Of a DNA stretch of 64,000 nucleotides, positions 1 through 8,236 are shown in pieces. The notes under the pieces were generated by a model, which was given only the letters and a program-made list of their open reading frames with translations, ran no database searches and was not told the DNA's origin. The stretch is from Rhodobacter sp. Lineage in GTDB: Bacteria > Pseudomonadota > Alphaproteobacteria > Rhodobacterales > Rhodobacteraceae. The DNA lies in contig JAIXUH010000005.1 of NCBI GenBank assembly GCA_027484145.1, forward strand, positions 109,165 through 173,164. The letters are read 5' to 3'. A program made the translations under genes and the position numbers. Position 1 is the first letter of the stretch; each line of letters opens with the position of its first letter.

Positions 1-100
1 GTGCCCCGGCCCACGCAGCGGCAAAGGCCTTGTCGTCAAGGGTCAGGCCCAGGGCGGCCAGACGGGCACGGAACGCGGCTTCGTTGAGTTCGGTTTTCAT
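1..100 (-). CDS. N-terminal fragment of an unidentified protein
   Basis: An open frame starts with ATG at 100-98 and runs off the left edge. It encodes about 33 residues beginning MKTELNEAAFRARLAALG. Its ATG overlaps the TGA of the upstream lacI-type gene (ATGA), so it is probably translationally coupled to it and belongs to the same unit. The fragment is helical and charged, with no recognisable motif. I cannot assign a family from so little sequence. Confidence 0.6.
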   Translation of the reverse strand, partial: MKTELNEAAFRARLAALGLTLDDKAFAAAWAGA

Positions 101-1113
101 CTGGCATCCCCGTAGCGGCGGGTGGAGGCACGGATGATAAGTTCACCCTGCAAGACCACATGCGTGGTTGCGGGTTCCTTCGCGGCGATCCACGCGGTGA
201 GCATCGACACGGTTTCGGCCACCATCACATCGACCCGCTGGCGGAAGGTGGTGAGGTTATAGGCGAGCCATGCCGCAGGGGGGACATCGTCAAAGCCGAC
301 CACGGAGACATCCTCCGGGATTCGCAGCCCCAGCTCGAAGCGAAGGACGTCCATCACGGCAAAGGCCATGTGATCATTGGCGACAAAGACGGCATCGGGG
401 CGGCGGGAGGTGGCGAAAAGCTCCCGCGCGGCGGCTTGCGCCGTGCGGTAGTCAAAGTTGCCTTCGGCGCGGGCGAAGAGGTCTTGCCCCGCCTCTGCCA
501 GCCCGGCACGGAAACCGGCCTCGCGGTCGATCTGGGTCGTCGCACCCGAGAACCCGGCAATGTAGGCAATGCGCTGGTGGCCTAGTGAACAAAGGTAGTC
601 GGCCAAAGCCTTGCCACCCGCGTAGTTGTCGGAAGTAACCGAGCAAAGGTTCGGATCGGCGTGGCCCCGGTTGAAAAGGACAACGGGGATGCCGGTCGAC
701 TGGCAACGCGCGGCAAGATCGGAGGAAACGGATACCGAGGCGAGGACAATGCCATCCACCTGATAATCCATGATCTCGCGCACGACCTTGTCGACGTTTT
801 CCGCGGAAACGGGGGCGAGAAAGATCAGGACATGGTAGCCGACCTTTTGCAGTTCCACCGACAGGCGTTCGACCATTTCGGGGTAAAAGTAGTTCTCCAG
901 ATAGGCGACGACGAGGCCGATGATGCGGCTTTTGCCAGATTTCATCGCACGGGCCAGCACGTTCGGGCGGTAGCCAAGCTGAGCGGCGGCAGCAAGGACC
1001 TTGTCTGCAGTTTTCTTTGAGACGGATGAGCCGGGGGTGAAGACCCGGCTGACGGCCGACTGGCTGACGCCCGCAAGGGCCGCGACTTCCAGCGAGGTTA
1101 CTTTTTCAGCCAT
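97..1113 (-). CDS. LacI-family transcriptional regulator
   Basis: This 338-residue protein has the standard LacI length and layout. An N-terminal helix-turn-helix (about residues 5-26, containing VAALAGVSQSAVSRVF) is followed by a hinge and a periplasmic-binding-protein-like effector domain (about 60-330, with the typical VDGIVLAS and VVGFDDVPPA segments). Such proteins repress sugar-uptake genes and let go when a sugar binds. It lies directly downstream of an ABC sugar importer on the same strand, so it is the likely local regulator. Palindromes with a central CG at 5594-5611 and 6941-6952 are candidate operators. The effector cannot be read from the sequence. Confidence 0.93.
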   Translation of the reverse strand: MAEKVTSLEVAALAGVSQSAVSRVFTPGSSVSKKTADKVLAAAAQLGYRPNVLARAMKSGKSRIIGLVVAYLENYFYPEMVERLSVELQKVGYHVLIFLAPVSAENVDKVVREIMDYQVDGIVLASVSVSSDLAARCQSTGIPVVLFNRGHADPNLCSVTSDNYAGGKALADYLCSLGHQRIAYIAGFSGATTQIDREAGFRAGLAEAGQDLFARAEGNFDYRTAQAAARELFATSRRPDAVFVANDHMAFAVMDVLRFELGLRIPEDVSVVGFDDVPPAAWLAYNLTTFRQRVDVMVAETVSMLTAWIAAKEPATTHVVLQGELIIRASTRRYGDAR

Positions 1114-1170
1114 GTGCCCTCCGACTTTTGCGGCCAGTCTTGGGCGAGTTGGCGGTGGCGGGCAAGTGCG

Positions 1171-2211
1171 TCATGCCAGCCGCGCGCCAGTCTTTGCGTC
1201 AAAGAGGTGGATCTTGTCGCTGGAGATTACCACGTGAAGGGGCGCGCCGATGCTTATGCGGTAGTCTTTCGGGGCGCGGATGGAGACGAGGGCAGAGCCG
1301 ATGCGGACGGAGACGAGGGTGGCATCGCCCAAAAGCTCCATCGAGTAGACTGGGGCAGAAAGTTCGGCGGGGGTGTCGCTGACGCGGACATCTTCGGCGC
1401 GAAAGCCGAGGGTGACGGGGCCCGCGCCCTTGGCAGGCAGGCTGATGCCCTCGGCGCGAAAGGTGCCGTCGGTGATCGTGCCGTCGATCAAGTTCATAGC
1501 GGGGGAGCCGATAAAGCTGGCAACAAACGTGTTCGCCGGGCGGTCATAGATCTCGGTCGGGGTGCCAAGCTGCTGGACAAGGCCGTTGCTCATGACGACG
1601 ACGCGGTCGGCCAGCGTCATTGCCTCGATCTGGTCGTGGGTGACGTAGATGGTTGTCCGGCGCAACGTGTGGTGCAGGTGCTTGATCTGCGCGCGGGTAG
1701 AGACCCGCAGCTTGGCGTCAAGGTTGGAAAGGGGTTCGTCCATCAAGAAGGCGTTCGGCTCGCGGACGATGGCGCGGGCAAGTGCAACGCGCTGGCGTTG
1801 GCCACCGGAAAGGGCGGCGGGGCGGCGGTCGAGGAAGGGGCCCAGTTCAACCATCTGGGCGGCTTTCATTACCCGTTCGTTGTGTTCGTTGGCCGGGATA
1901 CGGCGGACACGAAGGGGAAAGCGGATGTTCTCATAGACGGTTAGGTTTGGGTAAAGACCGTAAGACTGAAACACCATCGAGATGTCGCGGTCCTTTGGCT
2001 CGAGTTTGTTGACCATACGGTCGCCGATCCAGATTTCACCTTCGGTGACGTCTTCCAACCCCGCGATCATGCGCATCGTCGTGGTCTTGCCACAGCCCGA
2101 GGGGCCGAGCAGGACAAGGAATTCGGCATCAGCGATGTCGAGGGAAAGGTTGTTGACGCCAACGTAGGAGCCCCAGCGTTTGCTGACATTCTTCAGGCGG
2201 ATCTGAGCCAT
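1171..2211 (-). CDS. ABC sugar importer ATP-binding protein (MalK/UgpC type)
   Basis: The 346-residue ATPase has Walker A GPSGCGKT at about residue 36, the signature LSGGQRQR at about 133, Walker B FLMDEP followed by LSNLDAKLR, and the H-loop YVTHDQIEAMT. The C-terminal third is the TOBE-type regulatory domain of the MalK/UgpC group (CUT1 importers), with the FVASFIGSPAMN junction. It energises uptake through the two permeases just upstream on the same strand; the gap to the nearer permease is 3 bases. Carbohydrate class is a family inference and the exact substrate is unknown. Confidence 0.94.
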   Translation of the reverse strand: MAQIRLKNVSKRWGSYVGVNNLSLDIADAEFLVLLGPSGCGKTTTMRMIAGLEDVTEGEIWIGDRMVNKLEPKDRDISMVFQSYGLYPNLTVYENIRFPLRVRRIPANEHNERVMKAAQMVELGPFLDRRPAALSGGQRQRVALARAIVREPNAFLMDEPLSNLDAKLRVSTRAQIKHLHHTLRRTTIYVTHDQIEAMTLADRVVVMSNGLVQQLGTPTEIYDRPANTFVASFIGSPAMNLIDGTITDGTFRAEGISLPAKGAGPVTLGFRAEDVRVSDTPAELSAPVYSMELLGDATLVSVRIGSALVSIRAPKDYRISIGAPLHVVISSDKIHLFDAKTGARLA

Positions 2212-2214
2212 GGG

Positions 2215-3093
2215 TTATCCTTTGACAGCGCCAGCGGTCAGACCCGAGACGATCTGGCGCTGGAAGAATAAGACGAGGAGGAAGAGCGGCACGGTGGCCG
2301 AAACGACAGCCGCAACGGCATACATCACGTTGCCCTCGTTCTGGATCGAGCCAAGGAAGCTGGCGATCTTTGGCACCATCGTCTGATTGTCCTGAGACAG
2401 CAGCATCGAGGTTACGGCAAAGTCGTTGTAGCCAAGGAGGAAGGAGAAAAGGCCGGTGGTGATCACACCGGGCCACATCACCGGCATGATCACCAAGCGG
2501 AAGGCTTGGAAGCGGGTGCAACCGTCAACCATGGCGCTTTCGTCAAGATCCTTGGGGATCGACAGAAAGAAGCTATGCAGCATCCATAGGGTGAAGGGCT
2601 GGTTAATGGCGACGAGGACGATGATCGTGGTGGGCAGCACACCCCAGATGTTCAGCTGAAAGAACGGCAGCATATAGCCCGACACCAGCGTGATATGCGG
2701 CATGGCGCGAAAGACGAGCGCGGCAATCAGAATCCAGAACGCGTAGCGATAGCTGGAACGGGCAAGTGCGTAGCCACCCAACGTGCCGATGGTGAGAGAG
2801 ATGATCGTCACCGACAGCGTCACGATCAGCGTGTTGATCGCGGCCTTCCAGAATTCGTTCTTCACCCACGCGCCTTCGTAGCCCGCAAGGGTGAAGGCTG
2901 ACCCGGTCTGCGCCTGCGTTCGCGTGCCTTCGATGGCCATCCACCATGACTGGCGCGAGAAGAAGTCAGCCTCAGCCTTGAAGCTGCCCCAAACGGTCCA
3001 AGCAAAGGGGAATGCGGCGGCGACGACCCAAAGGATCAAAAAGCCGACGACAAGGGCATGTAGCGCTGCAGGGCGGCGGGAGGCGAAGGACAT
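2215..3093 (-). CDS. ABC sugar permease, MalG type
   Basis: This is a 292-residue inner-membrane permease with about six transmembrane segments. Its cytoplasmic EAA loop reads DESAMVDGCTRFQAFRLVIM, which docks on the ATPase. The frame is open further upstream, but the ATG at 3093 (MSFASRRPAALHALV) gives a normal MalG-family length and sits 2 bases after the stop of the previous permease, so I chose that start. A periplasmic insertion rich in Trp/Thr (about residues 40-75) precedes the second membrane segment. It pairs with the larger permease at 3096-4127. Confidence 0.92.
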   Translation of the reverse strand: MSFASRRPAALHALVVGFLILWVVAAAFPFAWTVWGSFKAEADFFSRQSWWMAIEGTRTQAQTGSAFTLAGYEGAWVKNEFWKAAINTLIVTLSVTIISLTIGTLGGYALARSSYRYAFWILIAALVFRAMPHITLVSGYMLPFFQLNIWGVLPTTIIVLVAINQPFTLWMLHSFFLSIPKDLDESAMVDGCTRFQAFRLVIMPVMWPGVITTGLFSFLLGYNDFAVTSMLLSQDNQTMVPKIASFLGSIQNEGNVMYAVAAVVSATVPLFLLVLFFQRQIVSGLTAGAVKG

Positions 3094-3095
3094 GG

Positions 3096-4127
3096 CTACA
3101 CCGCCTTCTGCGTGAAATCGCGCCACGTGCGGCGCAAAACAGGGGCAACAAGCATCAACACGCCGATGATGGTGATGACCGATGTCGCGGCGGCAGAGCC
3201 GAAAAGTTGCGAGTCTTGACCGACAAGGTCGTTGAAGACGAGCCAGCTGAGTGAGGTTGCATTCGCCTCTGCCGAAAAGCCGACGATGGGTTCGAAAACG
3301 CGGAAGTTGTCCATCAGCTGCACAAGGGCCACAAAGGTCGCCAAGGGCGCAAGATGCGGGATGATGACATGGCGGATGACCTCCCACCGGGAGGCGCCGT
3401 CGATCTTTGCAGATTCCACGGTGTCTTGTGGCACCGTTTGCAGGCCTGCGTAAAAGACGACGAAGGAGAAGGGGCCGTTGGTCCAGACCCCATAAGCCAA
3501 CAGCACGATCCAAGTGAGGACCGGCGATGCCCGCAAAGACAGGGTGGGGTCTCCGGTCAGGCTTTGGAGGGACGCGCCCAAGATGCCGGTGGGGTTGAAC
3601 ATCCAAGCGAGGATCAAGGAGCCGACAAGGGGTGTGATAATCATCGGCAGGATCGAGACGAAGATCGTTGGCCCTTTCAGCAGTCGCGGCAGCGTGTTGA
3701 CAGCCAGGGCGATGGCAAAGCCGAGAGCCATGGCAAGCGGTGTGACAAGGAAGCAGTAGACGAGCGTGAAGGACAGCGCCTTGTAGAACGGCAGGTTGAA
3801 CACGCGACCGACAATATCGCCGATGCCCTGATTGTCAGACAGGATCGACGCGATTTCACTGAGCGCCAGATGGTTGCGATTGAAATAGTTGGCAAAGCCC
3901 GCGAACTGGCCCAAGGGCCGTTCCTCTTGCAGCTTTGCCATTGCCTCGGTGTCGACCCGCGTTTGCGTTTCGCAGCCAAAGGGCGTGCAGTTTTCGACCG
4001 TGATCAACACTGCCTCGTGCTGCACAAACAGCGACTGCACCACGACCGAAATGATGGGCAATGTGATGAACAGCGCCATCGCCAGAATAGAGGGCAAGAT
4101 GAAGGCAAAGAAGGTGCGATGCGGCAT
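3096..4127 (-). CDS. ABC sugar permease, MalF type
   Basis: The 343-residue permease has an N-terminal membrane helix, a large periplasmic loop of roughly 95 residues (containing the cysteine pair ENCTPFGCET), then the core transmembrane domain. The EAA loop reads ESAKIDGASRWEVIRHVIIP. MalF-type subunits often carry such an extra periplasmic loop. It is the first membrane component after the binding-protein gene and is followed 2 bases later by its partner permease. A hairpin in the 121-base gap to the binding-protein gene may reduce its expression relative to that gene. Confidence 0.92.
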   Translation of the reverse strand: MPHRTFFAFILPSILAMALFITLPIISVVVQSLFVQHEAVLITVENCTPFGCETQTRVDTEAMAKLQEERPLGQFAGFANYFNRNHLALSEIASILSDNQGIGDIVGRVFNLPFYKALSFTLVYCFLVTPLAMALGFAIALAVNTLPRLLKGPTIFVSILPMIITPLVGSLILAWMFNPTGILGASLQSLTGDPTLSLRASPVLTWIVLLAYGVWTNGPFSFVVFYAGLQTVPQDTVESAKIDGASRWEVIRHVIIPHLAPLATFVALVQLMDNFRVFEPIVGFSAEANATSLSWLVFNDLVGQDSQLFGSAAATSVITIIGVLMLVAPVLRRTWRDFTQKAV

Positions 4128-4198
4128 CGGGGCAATCCGGGGCTAAGGGGCGGCAAGGCCCCGGGGACAACGCTTCATCAATGGTGAGGGTGAAATGG

Positions 4199-4229
4199 AC
4201 CCGGCGGCAAGGGAGTTTTGCCACCGGGT
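4199..4229 (-). promoter_or_regulatory. Intercistronic hairpin after the binding-protein gene
   Basis: The arms ACCCGGCGGCAA and TTGCCACCGGGT form a stem of about 11 pairs with one mismatch and a short loop. It lies between the stop of the binding-protein gene (4249) and the start of the first permease (4127). No T-run follows in the transcribed direction, so it looks like an mRNA-stabilising or attenuating hairpin rather than a full terminator. In known importers such structures keep the binding protein more abundant than the permeases. Confidence 0.6.
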
Positions 4230-4248
4230 CGCGGCACAGAAGGTGCCT

Positions 4249-5496
4249 TTACTTCAGGAAGCCGCCTTCTTTTGCAGCGGTGTCATAGGCGGCCTTTACG
4301 TCGGCCAGCGCCTGGTCCGCCTCTTCCTTGCCGGCGATGAAGTCAGCCAGTTCAGCCGACAGCGCGGTGTGCAAAAGGCCCATATAGGGCTGCATCGGAT
4401 AGGCGCGGGCGCCGCCCGTGGCATTGCCGATCACGCCAACGGCCGCCGGGCCAGGTTCGTACCCTGCAACCAGCCAAGTTGCGGCGTGCGGGTGGGCGGC
4501 CACGGTTTCCGGGCTGATCCCTTTGACCATGGCTTGGAAGGAAACTTCGGCATCAGCGTCTGAGATGTTCTTGGCAATGCTGAATCCGTCCCACCACAGG
4601 GCCGCAGCCGGGATCGTGCCACCGCCGATTGTGGGAGCTGCGGCAAAGGCGGTGTTGGCTGCGATGTCAGCGTTAGCGGTGGCCGGGTCGGTCGCAGCCC
4701 CGGCCAAAGAGCCCCACTGGCTCATGATGGCGACAGAGCCTGCATCCCAAATCTTGTTCAGCTCGTTCGCGTCATAGGTCAGGTAATCGGGGTTCATGAA
4801 GCCTGTCATCGCCCGCATGGTTTCCAGCACCTTGCGGCCATTTTCATTGTCGATCGCCAGTTCGGCACTGCCGGGCGCAAAGAAATCAGCGCCGGTGCCC
4901 AGATACATGTTCACGAATTCGGCGGCGAGGTCCCAACCCGGCTTGTCTGAGGCCGCCAGCGGGTAGTCCATCAACCCGGCGTCCTTGATCTTTTGCGCGG
5001 CGACAAGCACCTCTTCATAGCTGGTCGGCACGGCGACGCCGGCCTTTTCAAGAATATCCTTTCGGTAAAACATGTGCTGGCCGTTGCCCATGAAGGCGAT
5101 GGCCATGACCTTGCCGTCGATCTTGATCAACTGGTTTGGCTGCAACGACTGACCGTACTTGGCGACCAAATCATCGAGGGGACGGATCAGGTCTTCGTTC
5201 AAGAGTGGAACAATGGAGTTATTGGCAACGACCGCGACGGAGTATTCCGCCGGGTTTACGGTAAGGGCCGGGCCTTGGATGTTCTTATGCTCTGCCGTGG
5301 CGTTGGCGGTTACAGTGACCGCGGCGGTGGCGCAGGATGTGGCGACGTCGTTGACGATGCGCAGGGCCTCGAAATCATTGGACAGGATTCGGACCGAGCC
5401 TGCCCCTTGAATGCCGCAATCAGCAAATGCAGCAGTGCCGGCGATGAGTGCTGCCAGGCTGACGGCGCCGGCGGCGAAGGTTTTGGTAAACTTCAT
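4249..5496 (-). CDS. ABC sugar-binding periplasmic protein
   Basis: The 415-residue protein begins with a clear Sec signal peptide (MKFTKTFAAGAVSLAALIAG, cleavage near AFA-DC). The rest fits family 1 extracellular solute-binding proteins: NPAEYSVAVVANNSIVPLL near the front, FYRKDILEKAGV in the middle, and a TWLVAGYEPGPAA segment near the C-terminus. It delivers a carbohydrate to the permeases encoded downstream. It is the first gene of its operon, and a LacI-type palindrome lies about 100 bases upstream of its ATG. The ligand is not evident. Confidence 0.92.
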   Translation of the reverse strand: MKFTKTFAAGAVSLAALIAGTAAFADCGIQGAGSVRILSNDFEALRIVNDVATSCATAAVTVTANATAEHKNIQGPALTVNPAEYSVAVVANNSIVPLLNEDLIRPLDDLVAKYGQSLQPNQLIKIDGKVMAIAFMGNGQHMFYRKDILEKAGVAVPTSYEEVLVAAQKIKDAGLMDYPLAASDKPGWDLAAEFVNMYLGTGADFFAPGSAELAIDNENGRKVLETMRAMTGFMNPDYLTYDANELNKIWDAGSVAIMSQWGSLAGAATDPATANADIAANTAFAAAPTIGGGTIPAAALWWDGFSIAKNISDADAEVSFQAMVKGISPETVAAHPHAATWLVAGYEPGPAAVGVIGNATGGARAYPMQPYMGLLHTALSAELADFIAGKEEADQALADVKAAYDTAAKEGGFLK

Positions 5497-5593
5497 AGTG
5501 GTTCGTTCCCCTCTGCTGGCGAAACGCTCGCCGGTTGGCTGTTGGACGGCAGGACTCAGATGGCGCCTGCCTTAGGCGAAAAGGTAAACACCT

Positions 5594-5611
5594 TTTGCAT
5601 ACGATTGCAAA
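5594..5611. promoter_or_regulatory. Candidate LacI-family operator 1
   Basis: TTTGCATACGATTGCAAA is an 18-base near-perfect palindrome with a central CG, the classic form of LacI-family operators. It lies about 98 bases upstream of the binding-protein start. It shares the core GCATACG with a second palindrome at 6941-6952 upstream of the NTF2-like gene. Assignment to the regulator at 97-1113 is inference. Confidence 0.65.
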
Positions 5612-5651
5612 CACTATGTGCTATGGCCGTCATTCGGGCCTGAAAGCACAT

Positions 5652-5674
5652 CGGCCCGCCTTGGAGGCGGGCCG
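5652..5674. terminator. Strong hairpin, probable terminator after the NTF2-like gene
   Basis: CGGCCCGCC and GGCGGGCCG form a perfect 9-pair stem around a 5-base loop. It sits 24 bases past the stop of the NTF2-like gene and upstream of the binding-protein operon. There is only a weak T-rich tail on the minus strand, so termination efficiency is uncertain. Confidence 0.5.
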
Positions 5675-5697
5675 CTTACCGGTCGGTTGCATAATGA

Positions 5698-6858
5698 TCA
5701 GGCGTTGGCCGTCAGGCTGGCAGATTTGACGTCAGCCATCTGGGCAAGTTTGATCTGGACCAGTGCCGAGGCCTCATCATAAACGCGCCATTCGTCGACG
5801 ATCTTGCCGTTCTTGTAGTGGAAATGGGTGATGCCCATGATCTGCACCCGTTTGCCCGTGGGCGTGCCGAGGTGGTTCAGGATGCCAAAGCCAATGTGGT
5901 GGCCTTCCATGATCCAACGAACTGCAACTTTCTCGCCGCCTTCTTCGCAGGGGGTCGAGCAGATGTGGTGCACGGTAAAGGCTGCGTCGGGGATAGAGCC
6001 GATCAGGCCAAGCGTCTGGTGGATGATCGCGGCGTGACCATAGAGTTCAGCCATCAGAGGGCCGTGATACTGCGCGGTGGCTGCATAGACCTTGGCGATG
6101 GTTCCCAGCATCTTGCGGTTAAAGACATCATGCAGCCAGCGAAGGGTGTGACGTTCCAGATCTGAATTCGCAAGTGCCAGGTCAGGCTCTGCTTCGGGCG
6201 GGTATTGGCCGATCATGTGGCGGTTTTCGCCGATATCCAGCGAAACCATGCCCTTGTCGAAGGCAGATTTGGCAATCCGCTCGGCATAGCCCTGCACATC
6301 AACGCCAAGTTGCTGCAAGATCGCGGTGGTGTCGGCGACAACCCATTCCCGGTAAATCTTGTTCTCATAGATCATGCAGTCGGCGACAGTGCGCGAGGTG
6401 AACATGCGGCCTGTTGCAGGCCCGAGGTGCCCGTTCTGGCTGTGCCGCCCTGTGCCGGTGACCAGGTGTGAGGTGTAAAAGCCTTCGTCTTCGTTTCCTT
6501 TCCAGATGACATGCGTGGCCATTCCGCGCCGTTCGGGAAAGCTGACAAGCCGTTGGATTGTGTCGCGGACAACCTCTTCGCGGGTGTAAAGCGTGCCCGT
6601 GGTGCCATAGAGGACACAGTTGTGCGTGTAATGGCTGTAGATCAGCCCGATATCACGTTCGTCCCAGATAAGATGAGTGCAGCGGACGATGTAGTCGACA
6701 ATGTCGGTGTAGATCGGGTCGAAGCCGCGCATCGGTTGCGTGCGCGTGCCATTACGCGGCGCAAGGTCGGGGTAGTCATGTCGTTCAACTTGCCTGACAC
6801 GATCAGGGTGGGTGGGAGTCAACTCTCCACCCTTCTGGCTGTCCACCTTTTCCGACAT
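5698..6858 (-). CDS. Two-domain NTF2/SnoaL-like protein
   Basis: This 386-residue protein appears to hold two NTF2-like (SnoaL) alpha+beta folds. One is at about residues 45-190 (with RCTHLIWDERDIGLIYSHYT and REWVVADTTAILQQLG). The other is at about 225-375 (VRWIMEGHHIGFGILN, GITHFHYKNGKIVDEWRVYD). Members include small-molecule isomerases, cyclases and binding proteins; no function can be named here. The start at 6858 (MSEKVDSQKGGEL) is preferred because AGGGAG lies 6 bases before it; the frame is open further upstream without a comparable site. A LacI-type palindrome about 83 bases upstream suggests co-regulation with the neighbouring importer, so a role in catabolism of the same substrate is plausible. 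Confidence 0.8.
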   Translation of the reverse strand: MSEKVDSQKGGELTPTHPDRVRQVERHDYPDLAPRNGTRTQPMRGFDPIYTDIVDYIVRCTHLIWDERDIGLIYSHYTHNCVLYGTTGTLYTREEVVRDTIQRLVSFPERRGMATHVIWKGNEDEGFYTSHLVTGTGRHSQNGHLGPATGRMFTSRTVADCMIYENKIYREWVVADTTAILQQLGVDVQGYAERIAKSAFDKGMVSLDIGENRHMIGQYPPEAEPDLALANSDLERHTLRWLHDVFNRKMLGTIAKVYAATAQYHGPLMAELYGHAAIIHQTLGLIGSIPDAAFTVHHICSTPCEEGGEKVAVRWIMEGHHIGFGILNHLGTPTGKRVQIMGITHFHYKNGKIVDEWRVYDEASALVQIKLAQMADVKSASLTANA

Positions 6859-7167
6859 GCTCATCTCCCTCATGCGCCCAATCGCCGACTCACGGTCCAG
6901 CAAAGCATTCTTCCAGATCAAACAACAAGTGATGCAATCAGCATACGTATGCAAGTCCTTATTGTCTACAAGGTTTGGCGCCCTGTCCTTGGCTTCATTT
7001 TCAGGGCTGAAGGGTGACCGTGCATGCAAAGAGAAGGTTAGCCTGAATGACGTGTTCGACCGAAAGAAACCGGTCGCGCGACTGATGTAGGCTTACCGAG
7101 GCACTACACAATCCTTGACTTCTGATACAGACCCGAAACTATGATCCAAATCGAAACGGAGGTTGCC
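6859..7167. other. Divergent intergenic region with regulatory palindrome
   Basis: About 300 bases separate the NTF2-like gene (minus) from the second importer ATPase (plus). The only clear structure is the palindrome at 6941-6952. Short open frames here have no ribosome binding site or family features, and I see no gene. Confidence 0.5.
6941..6952. promoter_or_regulatory. Candidate LacI-family operator 2
   Basis: GCATACGTATGC is a perfect 12-base palindrome with a central CG, about 83 bases upstream of the NTF2-like start. It shares the GCATACG core with the site at 5594-5611. The two sites flank the two transcription units next to one LacI-family gene, which supports a common repressor. 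Confidence 0.6.
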
Positions 7168-8235
7168 TTGGCTGGAATCGTTCTTGATCGTGTGTCCAAG
7201 AAGTTCGGGGCGGTAGAGGTCATTCGTGACATCAGCCTGCAGATACAGCCGGGCGAGTTCGTGGTTTTTCTGGGCCCGTCCGGCTCGGGCAAGACCACAT
7301 TGCTGCGGATGATCGCGGGTTTGGAAAGCATCGACGCTGGTGGCTTGATGATCAACAGCGTCCGGTCCGAAGGTCTGGCGCCCGGTCAACGCAATCTGGC
7401 GATGGTGTTCCAGAACTATGCACTTTATCCGCATATGACTGTGGCCGAAAACATGGCCTTCGGGCTAAAGAACATCGGCCTGCCCAGCGATCAGATCAAG
7501 GCGCGTGTGGCCGAGGCGGCTCGGATGCTTGAAATGGAAAAACTGCTCGACCGCCGTCCGGCGGAACTGTCCGGCGGTCAGCGGCAGCGCGTCGCCATCG
7601 GCCGGGCCATCGTGAAAGAACCAAAGGCTTTTCTGTTTGACGAGCCGCTGTCGAACCTCGACGCAGCGCTGCGGGTGCGGACGCGGGTTGAACTTGCAGA
7701 ACTGCACCAGCGACTGGGATCGACGATGATCTACGTCACGCATGACCAGACCGAAGCGATGACACTGGCCGACCGGATCGTGATCCTGAACAACTGCCGG
7801 ATCGAACAGGTTGGCACGCCGATCGAGGTTTACACCCGCCCCGTCTCGCGCTTTGTAGCAGGCTTTGTCGGATCGCCGTCGATGAACTTTCTGCCAGTCA
7901 CATTGACAGGCAGTGGTGACAGGGTGGCGGCCCGTCTGGCGGATGGCGCCGTGATAAACTTGCCCTCGGCTCCGAAAGGTGATGGCCCGTGGGAACTTGG
8001 AATCCGGCCCGAAGCATTGACCGTGGTATCCCAAGGGCTGACCAAGGCAACGGCCACCGTGGTGGAACGGCTGGGTGACCGGACGCTGGTCTATGCCAAG
8101 TTGTCGGACGGCACGCAGGTGATTGCGCAGGATCATGGCAAGTCGGTCGTCAAAGCTGGGGACACTGTCAGCCTTGGGTTCGACACGTCCGAGTTGCATC
8201 TGTTCGACGGGCAGGGCCGCGCGGTGTTGCCGTAG
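7168..8235 (+). CDS. ABC sugar importer ATP-binding protein (second system)
   Basis: MalK/UgpC-type ATPase: Walker A GPSGSGKTT, signature LSGGQRQR, Walker B FLFDEP with LSNLDAALRV, H-loop YVTHDQTEAMT, then a C-terminal TOBE-type region ending SELHLFDGQGRAVLP. I prefer the TTG at 7168 as start because GGAGG at 7158-7162 lies 5 bases before it and the protein then begins MAGIVLDRVSKKFG, like its relatives; an ATG at 7141 would add 9 residues. It converges on the permeases of the second importer, with one base between stop codons, and is the only ATPase near them, so it probably powers that system. Confidence 0.92.
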   Translation: MAGIVLDRVSKKFGAVEVIRDISLQIQPGEFVVFLGPSGSGKTTLLRMIAGLESIDAGGLMINSVRSEGLAPGQRNLAMVFQNYALYPHMTVAENMAFGLKNIGLPSDQIKARVAEAARMLEMEKLLDRRPAELSGGQRQRVAIGRAIVKEPKAFLFDEPLSNLDAALRVRTRVELAELHQRLGSTMIYVTHDQTEAMTLADRIVILNNCRIEQVGTPIEVYTRPVSRFVAGFVGSPSMNFLPVTLTGSGDRVAARLADGAVINLPSAPKGDGPWELGIRPEALTVVSQGLTKATATVVERLGDRTLVYAKLSDGTQVIAQDHGKSVVKAGDTVSLGFDTSELHLFDGQGRAVLP

Positions 8236-8236
8236 G

